Of a DNA stretch of 64,000 nt, positions 57,136 to 64,000 are shown piece by piece. The stretch lies in NCBI GenBank assembly GCA_017474455.1, contig JAFVHP010000037.1, positions 62,001-126,000 on the forward strand, written 5' to 3'. A program made the position numbers and the translations under genes. Below the pieces are notes generated by a model, which saw only the letters and a program-made list of their open reading frames with translations, had not been told where the DNA came from and ran no database searches. This DNA comes from Lachnospiraceae bacterium (GTDB lineage Bacteria; Bacillota; Clostridia; Lachnospirales; Lachnospiraceae). Position 1 is the stretch's first letter; every line of letters starts with the position of its first letter.

Positions 57136-58239
57136 ATGGCATATCTGTATATAGAGATCGCAGATAAGATCAGGAAAGAGATCACAGAAGGCAATTACGC
57201 GGCGGATACACTGCTTCCTACAGAATATCAGCTGATGGAAAAATACGGCATCAGCCGGCAGACGGTCAGGAACGCGCTGAGTGTGCTCAAGGGTGAAGGC
57301 GTTCTTTATCAGATCCACGGCAGCGGGACCTATGTGAAGAAGCAGATCCAGGAAGAAACGCCGGAAGAAAGCCCGCAGGCCAAAAAAGATGATCCTGCCC
57401 CGGTACGGACGGCAGGCAGGAACCGGAAGGTCATCGGTGTCCTCTGTACATATATCAGCAATTATATCTTTCCGTCCATCATAAGGGGTATCGAAAGGCG
57501 GCTCAGCGCCGCAGAGGCGGACCTGAGGCTGGCTTCGACGGAAAACCGCGTCGATCTGGAAAGGCAGCTTCTTCTTCGCTTTCTGGATGAGCCGGTGGAC
57601 GGCCTGATCGTGGAAGGGACCAAGACTACCCTTCCCAGTCCCAATATCGATCTGTATATGAAACTAAAAGAATTGGGGACGAAACTGGTCTTTATCCATT
57701 CCTGCTATCCGGAACTGTCGGATGAAGTCCTGGTCGGCATGGATGATACGGCCGGCGGCCGCATGGCAGTCAACGAACTGATTCAGGCAGGATGCAGGTC
57801 TCTCGCGGGTATCTTCAAGAACGACGACATCCAGGGAATCCGCAGATACGCGGGTTTTACGGAAGGGGTCAGGGACGGCGGCCTGCTGTTTGACGACAGG
57901 AAGATCAAATGGTTCAATACCGAGGAATCGGCGGCCGGTATCTGGAAAGATGCCGATGCACTGGGAAGCTTTTTGGATAAGGTGACCGGTGTCGTCTGTT
58001 ACAATGATTCGGCGGCCATAGACCTGACGGAATCCATGAGAAGGTTCGGTATATCGCGGAAACTGGGCATCGTCAGTTTTGACAGGAGCCCGTATTCCTC
58101 ATTCATGAGCGGGATGATCTGCCTCGTACATCCGCAGGAAAAACTGGGAATGGCTGCGGCTGATAAGATACTGTCCCTGATCGAGGGAAACGAAGAGGCG
58201 TCCGAGATCATGCAATGGACGGTGGACAGGATCGTATAA
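57136..58239 (+). CDS. araR: AraR-type transcriptional repressor (GntR HTH plus LacI-type sensor domain)
   Basis: 367 residues. N-terminal winged helix-turn-helix of the GntR type (PTEYQLMEKYGISRQTVRNA, then GSGTYV), a linker, then a periplasmic-binding-protein-like effector domain (KVIGVLCTYISNYIFPSIIRG; GVVCYNDSAA; LGIVSFDRSPYS). This architecture is that of Bacillus AraR, released by L-arabinose. It stands at the head of the arabinose genes, with similar AT-rich sites on both sides, suggesting autoregulation. Confidence 0.88.
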   Translation: MAYLYIEIADKIRKEITEGNYAADTLLPTEYQLMEKYGISRQTVRNALSVLKGEGVLYQIHGSGTYVKKQIQEETPEESPQAKKDDPAPVRTAGRNRKVIGVLCTYISNYIFPSIIRGIERRLSAAEADLRLASTENRVDLERQLLLRFLDEPVDGLIVEGTKTTLPSPNIDLYMKLKELGTKLVFIHSCYPELSDEVLVGMDDTAGGRMAVNELIQAGCRSLAGIFKNDDIQGIRRYAGFTEGVRDGGLLFDDRKIKWFNTEESAAGIWKDADALGSFLDKVTGVVCYNDSAAIDLTESMRRFGISRKLGIVSFDRSPYSSFMSGMICLVHPQEKLGMAAADKILSLIEGNEEASEIMQWTVDRIV

Positions 58240-58395
58240 ATACAAATCTAAAGAAAGCTGACAGAAAGTAAATACAAAAATGTCATTCTGACCATAGAAA
58301 TACACAAAAAGTGAACAGGATAATCGGGAATAGCAACGAAATTTGTTTTTAAACAGACCGAGTCGTTGCTATTTTTGTATTTAAAACAGTATAAT
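58240..58395 (+). promoter_or_regulatory. Promoter and candidate AraR operators of the arabinose operon
   Basis: TTGCTA (58366-58371), 18 bases, TATAAT (58390-58395). The spacer holds TTTTTGTATTTAAAAC, a TTTGTA-type half-site where a bound repressor would block polymerase. Upstream lie ATAAATACAAATC (58238-58250), TAAATACAAAAAT (58269-58281) and GAAATACACAAAAA (58298-58311). Repression by AraR is inferred. The leader from 58396 to the GAAAGGAAATG site before 58460 shows nothing further. Confidence 0.5.
58329..58376 (+). terminator. araR terminator
   Basis: AATAGCAACGA (58329-58339) pairs perfectly with TCGTTGCTATT (58363-58373), followed by TTTG. The 3' arm merges with the next promoter. Confidence 0.75.
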
Positions 58396-58459
58396 TATTG
58401 ATGTAGTTGAAAATGTTGCGGGTTCACTGTGTTCAGTAGTGTAGAAAGGAAATGATTTT

Positions 58460-60064
58460 ATGGGCAATAAGATCAAGAATCCTATCATAGCAGGCTTTTA
58501 TCCTGATCCCAGTATCTGCAGGGTCGGAGACGATTATTATCTTGCATGCTCAAGTTTTGAGATGGATCCCGGTATCCCGGTGTTCCACAGCAAAGATCTG
58601 GCCAACTGGGAACTGATCGGAAACGCGGTAAGCGGCAGGAACGGTTTTAAAGCCCCCAAGAATACGATGGTAGGCGGGATCATGGCCCCTACGATCCGTT
58701 TCTTCAACGGGAAATTCTATATTATCGACTCTAACGCCGGCGGCGGGGGAAACTTCATCATTACCGCACAGGATCCGGCCGGACCCTGGAGCGAGCCTTA
58801 TTATATGGACGATGTGCCCGGGATCGATGCTTCCCTGTTCTTCGATGATGACGGGAGCGCCTATATCGTCGGGACCGGAACAGTCTGGGAGAACGAAGGC
58901 GGTAAGATGGAACGCGGCATCTGGGTCGCGCCTTTTGACGCTGTGAATTTCAAAGTGACCGGCGAACCCTTCTGCCTGTTCAACACGGCGCTCCGTGCCG
59001 CGGCAAGCCCCGAGGCGCCGCATCTGTATCACATCGGCGAATACTATTATCTGATCATCGCGGAAGGCGGGACGGAATTCTTCCATGCCGTGACGACGGC
59101 CAGGGGAAAGAGCCTGCACGAATTCTTTGAAGGGTTTGAGGGAAATCCAGTTCTTACGCACCGCCACATGGGAAGGACCGCAAAGATCACAAATGTCGGA
59201 CATGCCGATCTTGTACAGCTGCCAGACGATTCCTGGTACGCGGTATTCCTTGCTTCCAGACCGGTAGAGCATAAATACAAGACCATCGGCCGTGAGACAT
59301 TCATATGCCCGGTCATCTGGGAAGACGGCTGGCCGGTCTTTTCTCCAGAAACAGGCAAAGTCGAGGATGAATATGACGCGCCGGCATGCCTGCCCTGGAC
59401 ACCGTTTGAAAAACCTGCGGCCAGGGATGATTTCGATGAGCAGGAACTCTCGCCTTACCTCGTCCAGTGGGGCACGCCGGATAAGGATTTCTGGCGTATA
59501 GAAGACGGAAACCTCCGTATCCGCTGCGTTGCGGAAAAGATAGATACGGAACCAGTACCGTTTACCATGATGGACGGGAGCGAAGATAAGTTCGCACCTT
59601 TTATCAGCAGGCGCATGACTGCTTTTGATGCGGAAGTCAGCTGCAAAATGGACTTTGTGCCTGCAGGAGATGAAAGTGCAGGGCTTGCCCTCACCCAGGC
59701 GATCAACAACAACCTTCTGCTGGAAAAGGTCTCTGCGGAAGGCAAGAGCGTCGTCCGGTTCGTCCTTGTGAAAACAGAATACAACTGTCCGCCTTATATT
59801 CCCGGATTTAAGAGCCATACGGAGCGGAAAGTGATCGGGGAGGCTGCAGCGGAAGGAGCAGTGACGGAACTTGGCCTGAAAGTCGAGGGGACCTTGGTCA
59901 CGGCTTATGCCGACGGCGTAAAGATCGGCGAAACAGACATGGGGGCACTGTTCCCTGATGCAAAATCCGGCGGTATGGTCGGTACGATGATCGGGATGTT
60001 CGCTTCCGGAAACGGGTCGGATTCAGAAAATGAAGCAGCCTTTGACTGGTTCGAGATGAAGTGA
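58460..60064 (+). CDS. Glycoside hydrolase family 43 (arabinofuranosidase/xylosidase)
   Basis: 534 residues, no signal peptide, so it acts on imported oligosaccharides. Five-blade beta-propeller with catalytic triad D16 (FYPDPS), D123 (PGIDAS) and E185 (SPEAPHLY), then a C-terminal beta-sandwich domain (about 330-534). Its place in an arabinose operon favours alpha-L-arabinofuranosidase activity, though GH43 enzymes of this two-domain type are often beta-xylosidases or bifunctional. Confidence 0.9.
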   Translation: MGNKIKNPIIAGFYPDPSICRVGDDYYLACSSFEMDPGIPVFHSKDLANWELIGNAVSGRNGFKAPKNTMVGGIMAPTIRFFNGKFYIIDSNAGGGGNFIITAQDPAGPWSEPYYMDDVPGIDASLFFDDDGSAYIVGTGTVWENEGGKMERGIWVAPFDAVNFKVTGEPFCLFNTALRAAASPEAPHLYHIGEYYYLIIAEGGTEFFHAVTTARGKSLHEFFEGFEGNPVLTHRHMGRTAKITNVGHADLVQLPDDSWYAVFLASRPVEHKYKTIGRETFICPVIWEDGWPVFSPETGKVEDEYDAPACLPWTPFEKPAARDDFDEQELSPYLVQWGTPDKDFWRIEDGNLRIRCVAEKIDTEPVPFTMMDGSEDKFAPFISRRMTAFDAEVSCKMDFVPAGDESAGLALTQAINNNLLLEKVSAEGKSVVRFVLVKTEYNCPPYIPGFKSHTERKVIGEAAAEGAVTELGLKVEGTLVTAYADGVKIGETDMGALFPDAKSGGMVGTMIGMFASGNGSDSENEAAFDWFEMK

Positions 60065-60081
60065 TATTGGAGGAACTGTAT

Positions 60082-61545
60082 ATGAAACATGAATTCTGGT
60101 TCGTAGTCGGCACTCAGTACCTGTACGGTACAGACGTGCTGGAGATCGTGAAGACAAGAGCGCAGGAAATGGCGGAGAAGCTGTCCGCGGTCCTGCCGTA
60201 CCCGCTGGTCTTCAAGACGCTGGTAAAGACAAATGAAGAAGCGACGGACATAGTCCGGGAAGCGAATTACCATAAGGAGTGCGCCGGCATCGTTACATGG
60301 TGCCACACGTTCAGCCCTTCCAAGATGTGGATCAACGGTTTTGCTTCGCTGCAGAAACCCTACTGCCATCTGGCTACGCAGTACAATAAAGAGATCCCGG
60401 ACGAAGAGATCGACATGGATTTCATGAATCTGAACCAGGCCGCCCACGGCGACAGGGAACATGGATTCATCGCGGCCAGGCTCAGGATGCCCAGGAAGAT
60501 CATCGCGGGCCACTGGGAAGATGAAAAAGTCAGGGAACGCCTCGGACGCTGGATGCGGACTGCCGTCGGCGTCAGCGTTTCGAAGGAAATGAAAGTCATG
60601 CGCTTCGGCGATAATATGCGCGAAGTCGCGGTCACGGAAGGCGATAAGGTCGAAGTGCAGAAGAAGCTCGGCTGGCAGGTCAATACATGGGCCGTCGGCG
60701 ACCTGGTCAAAGTCTTCAACGCCGTAACGGAAGAAGAGATCGACGAGCTTGTGGCAGAGTATGAAAGGCTGTACGACATCGCGACGGATAACACAGCTTC
60801 CATCCGGTACCAGGCGAAGGAAGAGATCGCGATCAGGAAGATGCTGGACGCGGAAGGCTGCCGCGCGTTTACGGACACTTTCCAGGATCTGTACGGATTA
60901 AAACAACTGCCCGGTCTGGCCACGCAGCACCTGATGTCCCTGGGCTACGGTTTCGGCGGCGAAGGCGACTGGAAAGTCAGCGCCATGATGGCCGTAATGA
61001 AGACAATGGGTGAGAACGGCTGCGGTGCGTCGGCATTCATGGAAGATTATACCTACCACTTCACCGGTGACGACGGTTATTCCCTCGGCGCCCATATGCT
61101 GGAGGTCTGCCCTTCATTGGCTGCCGGAAGGCCCAGGATCGAGACACACCATCTTGGCATCGGCATGAACGAAGACGACCCTGCAAGGATCGTGTTCGAA
61201 GGAAAAGAAGGACCCGCGATCGTAGTCTCCCTGATCGATATGGGCGGAAGGCTCAGACTGATCGTGCAGGATATCGAGGCAGTGAAGCCGATCCTGCCGA
61301 TGCCCAATCTTCCTGTTGCCAGGGTCATGTGGAAAGCGAAACCGTCGCTGACTGTCGGCGTTGAATGCTGGATCACAGCCGGAGGCGCCCATCATACCGT
61401 CTTAAGTTATGATGTCACGGCGGAAATGATGAAGGACTTTGCCGAAATGATGGATATCGAATATGTCCATATCGGTGAGGATACGACACAGGAGAAACTG
61501 GAAGAAGAACTGATGATCAAGGATATCATCTGGAAGCTGAGGTGA
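60082..61545 (+). CDS. araA: L-arabinose isomerase
   Basis: 487 residues. Converts L-arabinose to L-ribulose; Mn-dependent. FWFVVGTQYLYGTDVLE opening, CAGIVTWCHTFSPSKMW, EGDWKVSAMMAVMK, EDYTYHF and LEVCPSLAAGRPRIETH match AraA. The ATG at 60082 follows GGAGGAA; the frame is open 7 codons upstream. Next gene starts 7 bases later. Confidence 0.95.
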   Translation: MKHEFWFVVGTQYLYGTDVLEIVKTRAQEMAEKLSAVLPYPLVFKTLVKTNEEATDIVREANYHKECAGIVTWCHTFSPSKMWINGFASLQKPYCHLATQYNKEIPDEEIDMDFMNLNQAAHGDREHGFIAARLRMPRKIIAGHWEDEKVRERLGRWMRTAVGVSVSKEMKVMRFGDNMREVAVTEGDKVEVQKKLGWQVNTWAVGDLVKVFNAVTEEEIDELVAEYERLYDIATDNTASIRYQAKEEIAIRKMLDAEGCRAFTDTFQDLYGLKQLPGLATQHLMSLGYGFGGEGDWKVSAMMAVMKTMGENGCGASAFMEDYTYHFTGDDGYSLGAHMLEVCPSLAAGRPRIETHHLGIGMNEDDPARIVFEGKEGPAIVVSLIDMGGRLRLIVQDIEAVKPILPMPNLPVARVMWKAKPSLTVGVECWITAGGAHHTVLSYDVTAEMMKDFAEMMDIEYVHIGEDTTQEKLEEELMIKDIIWKLR

Positions 61546-61552
61546 ATACGGT

Positions 61553-63121
61553 ATGAGTACTGAAATAAATATGATCCTTCCGGAGCCGGAAGACTGTGTT
61601 TTAGGCATTGAACTCGGTTCCACCAATATCAAGGCTGTCCTGATCGATGAAAACCATATTCCGGTAGCGTCCGGCAGCCATGGATGGGAAAACAGGCTGG
61701 AAAACGGCATCTGGACCTATTCCATGGAGGATATCCATACTGGCATACAGGACTGCTTCGCGGATCTTGTCAGGAATTACGGGAAACCGATAAACAAAGT
61801 CAGGGCAATGGGCGTCAGCGCCATGATGCACGGCTATCTGCCTTTTGACAAAGACGGAAATCTTCTGACAGCGTTCCGAACCTGGCGCAACACGATGACC
61901 GGAGAGGCGGCAGGAAAGCTGACGGAACTTTTCGGCTTCAATATCCCGCAGCGCTGGAGCATCGCGCACCTTTACCAGGCCTATCTGAACGGTGAGGAGC
62001 ATGTCGGGAACATCGCATTCCTAACGACACTGGCAGGCTATATCCACTGGAAACTGACCGGTGTGAAGGCTGTCGGCGTGGGAGAAGCCTCCGGAATGTT
62101 CCCGATCGATGAGAAGACCTGCGATTACAACAGCACCATGCTTGAACAGTATAAAGAACTGACCGGTACGGACCTTCGCGCCATCCTTCCGAAAGTGCTT
62201 TCCGCCGGGGAAGAAGCGGGAAGGCTGACTGCTGAAGGCGCATTGTTCCTGGATCCTTCGGGCGTGCTGGAAGCGGGCGTACCGCTTGCACCCTGCGAAG
62301 GCGATGCGGGGACCGGCATGACGGCTACCAATGCGGTCAGGACGGCGACGGGCAACGTGTCTGCCGGGACCAGCGACTTCATCATGATCGTTACGGATAA
62401 ACTCCCGGAAGTCCGCCGCGAGATCGATATGGTCACGACGCCGGACGGCAAGCCCGTCGCCATGGTCCACTGCAACAACTGCACCAGCGATATCAACGCC
62501 TGGGCTTCCCTTTTCGATGAATTCTGCTCGATGATGGGCTTTGCTGCGGATAAAGGAGAGATCTTTACCAGGCTGTTTACAAAAGCACTGGAGGCGGATC
62601 CGGACTGCGGCGGCCTTGTCAGCTGCAACTATTATTCGGGCGAGGATGTGACCGGGTTTACGGAAGGACGCCCCGTATTCATGCGCATGCAGAACGCGGA
62701 CTTCTCCCTGGCCAATTTCATGCGTATGCACCTGAGTTCGGCACTGGTCTCCCTGAAGATCGGCCTGGATATCCTGCACGGGGCCGGAGAGATCAGACTG
62801 GACAAGCTCTGCGGCCACGGCGGTTTCTTTAAAACGCCGAAGGTAGGGCAGGTGATCCTGTCCGCAGCCGCAAAGGCTCCGGTCACTGTCATGGAGACAG
62901 CCGGGGAAGGCGGTCCCTACGGGATGGCGCTCCTTGCTTCTTACATGGTAGACAGAAAGGAAGGGGAGAGCCTGGCGGATTATCTGGACAACAGGGTGTT
63001 CGCGGATACGAAATGCGTTACACTGATGGCGGAACAGGCTGATATCGACGGCTTTGAAGCCTATACGGAACGTTTCAGGAAGTTCCTTGCGGTGGAAAAA
63101 GCAGCTGTGGAGGTGCTATGA
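61553..63121 (+). CDS. FGGY-family carbohydrate kinase (probable L-ribulokinase)
   Basis: 522 residues. Two-domain FGGY kinase: N-terminal phosphate region GIELGSTNIKAVLID, SAMMHGYLPFD, then GTGMTATNAVRTATGNVSAGTS and the C-terminal GEGGPYGMALLASYM. Between araA and araD it should phosphorylate L-ribulose, although its sequence is of the xylulokinase-like branch rather than classical AraB. Overlaps nothing; araD starts 2 bases after its stop. Confidence 0.85.
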   Translation: MSTEINMILPEPEDCVLGIELGSTNIKAVLIDENHIPVASGSHGWENRLENGIWTYSMEDIHTGIQDCFADLVRNYGKPINKVRAMGVSAMMHGYLPFDKDGNLLTAFRTWRNTMTGEAAGKLTELFGFNIPQRWSIAHLYQAYLNGEEHVGNIAFLTTLAGYIHWKLTGVKAVGVGEASGMFPIDEKTCDYNSTMLEQYKELTGTDLRAILPKVLSAGEEAGRLTAEGALFLDPSGVLEAGVPLAPCEGDAGTGMTATNAVRTATGNVSAGTSDFIMIVTDKLPEVRREIDMVTTPDGKPVAMVHCNNCTSDINAWASLFDEFCSMMGFAADKGEIFTRLFTKALEADPDCGGLVSCNYYSGEDVTGFTEGRPVFMRMQNADFSLANFMRMHLSSALVSLKIGLDILHGAGEIRLDKLCGHGGFFKTPKVGQVILSAAAKAPVTVMETAGEGGPYGMALLASYMVDRKEGESLADYLDNRVFADTKCVTLMAEQADIDGFEAYTERFRKFLAVEKAAVEVL

Positions 63122-63122
63122 T

Positions 63123-63842
63123 ATGTGTGCGGATGTCGATTACAGGATCTGGGAACTGAAAAAGAAAGTCTATGAAGCCAATATGCTGCTGCCGAAGTAT
63201 TCGCTGGTGACGCTGACCTGGGGCAACGTATCGGGAATAGACAGGGAAAGCGGGCTGATGGTCATCAAGCCCTCCGGCGTCCCCTATGATAAGCTTACAC
63301 CGGCCAATATGTGCGTCGTCGATATCGCGGACGGTTCAGTAAGGGACGAAGGCTTCCGCCCTTCCAGCGATACGCTGACCCATGTGGAGCTTTACAGGGC
63401 GTACAGTGATATCGGCGGGGTAGTGCATACGCATTCGGCCTACGCGACTGCCTGGGCACAGGCCTGCCGGGGGATACCGTGCTACGGTACGACCCATGCC
63501 GACCATTTCTACGGTGAGATCCCGTGCATCCGGCCTCTTACACAGGAAGAACTGGACGAAGGATACGAGATGAATACCGGTAAGGTGATCATTTCGGAAT
63601 TCGAAAGAATGGGGATCGATCCAGAAGCCGTGCCGGGATGCCTGTGCAGCTGCCACGGTCCGTTCTGCTGGGGAAATGATCCCGAAGATGCCGTCAACTG
63701 CGCTGTAATTACCGAAGAATGCGCGAAGATGGCGTTCATGACGGAAGTGATCAATAATAAAGCCGAAGTCATCCCGCAGAGGATCATGGACAAGCATTAT
63801 TACAGGAAGCATGGCGAAGGCGCTTATTACGGCCAGAATTAA
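63123..63842 (+). CDS. araD: L-ribulose-5-phosphate 4-epimerase
   Basis: 239 residues. Class II aldolase fold, zinc-dependent. TLTWGNVSGID, IKPSGVPYD, VHTHSAYATAWAQACRGIPC and THADHFYGEIPC give the zinc His residues. Converts L-ribulose-5-phosphate to D-xylulose-5-phosphate. The ATG at 63123 follows GGAGG in the end of the kinase gene; open sequence upstream is a shadow of that gene. Confidence 0.94.
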   Translation: MCADVDYRIWELKKKVYEANMLLPKYSLVTLTWGNVSGIDRESGLMVIKPSGVPYDKLTPANMCVVDIADGSVRDEGFRPSSDTLTHVELYRAYSDIGGVVHTHSAYATAWAQACRGIPCYGTTHADHFYGEIPCIRPLTQEELDEGYEMNTGKVIISEFERMGIDPEAVPGCLCSCHGPFCWGNDPEDAVNCAVITEECAKMAFMTEVINNKAEVIPQRIMDKHYYRKHGEGAYYGQN

Positions 63843-63899
63843 CGGCCGGAGTTAACTGCGGTAACTATTGTTTAGACGGTGAAAGGCACCGGTGAGGAT

Positions 63900-64000
63900 A
63901 TGACAGAAAAAGAACTTAAAATTAATGCCGCAAAGGCAAGGATCCTTCTGGTCGATGCTGTCCACAGGGCCCGTTCCGGACATCCGGGCGGTTCCTTAAG
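63900..64000 (+). CDS. Transketolase, N-terminal part (partial)
   Basis: 33 codons visible before the right edge, starting MTEKELKINAAKARILLVDA and reaching HRARSGHPGGSL, the thiamine-diphosphate transketolase opening with its active-site His. GGTGAGG precedes the ATG. Whether it is a full-length or split transketolase cannot be seen. It would take the xylulose-5-phosphate made by the ara genes. Confidence 0.8.
   Translation, partial: MTEKELKINAAKARILLVDAVHRARSGHPGGSL

Overview
The window is about 64 kb of a bacterial chromosome with moderate to high GC, tightly packed genes and strong AGGAGG-type ribosome binding sites. Gene content points to an anaerobic Clostridia member, most likely Lachnospiraceae: a type III glutamine synthetase, a flavodiiron protein, ATP-dependent PEP carboxykinase, LL-diaminopimelate aminotransferase, an ANTAR regulator, LplB/LplC-type sugar permeases with a YesL-like protein, and the holB-ricT-trmN6-rsmI neighbourhood. 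Species cannot be fixed from sequence alone. No rRNA, tRNA, CRISPR array, prophage or insertion sequence was seen.

Layout. (1) 1-1880, minus strand: flavodiiron protein and the start of an aminopeptidase C. (2) 1920-23460, plus strand: a 21 kb nitrogen/glutamine block with asnB, type III glutamine synthetase, an ammonium transporter fused to a P-II domain, gltB-gltD, dapL, pyrG, carA-carB, a short glutamine-synthetase-like protein and an ANTAR RNA-binding regulator. Leaders in this block are unusually structured: promoter-proximal terminator hairpins before asnB, glnN and gltB; a two-copy covarying RNA fold before glnN and gltB; and a possible two-hexaloop ANTAR target with terminator before amt. 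(3) 23475-29415: nudC, a guanylate-kinase-like gene, holB, ricT, trmN6, rsmI. (4) 29539-31277: pckA. (5) 31311-37093: branched-chain amino acid ABC transporter livK-HMGF plus a CBS-ACT protein. (6) 37170-55534: a glycoside block with a probable two-subunit C-glycoside deglycosidase, a TIM-barrel isomerase, a ThuA-like protein, a ROK kinase, two MATE exporters, LplB/LplC permeases, YesL and, further on, a solute-binding lipoprotein. Embedded in it are nucleoside salvage genes (udp, cdd, deoC, deoB), a small monooxygenase and an MFS pump behind a MerR-type promoter. (7) 55666-64000: a third MATE and an arabinose operon (araR, GH43, araA, FGGY kinase, araD) running into the start of a transketolase.

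How the parts fit. In block 2, ammonium is imported and sensed (Amt-PII), fixed by GSIII and GOGAT, and glutamine is spent by the amidotransferases AsnB, PyrG, CarA and GltB; regulation looks RNA-based. Block 6 looks built to import a glycoside, cleave it through a 3-oxo-sugar type chemistry, phosphorylate the sugar and perhaps export the aglycone. Block 7 turns arabinosides into pentose phosphates.

Four conserved genes (pepC, glnN, pyrG, the deglycosidase beta subunit) are each interrupted by an apparent single missing base. Because CTP synthase is normally essential, assembly indels are the likelier explanation, and each is annotated here as one gene.
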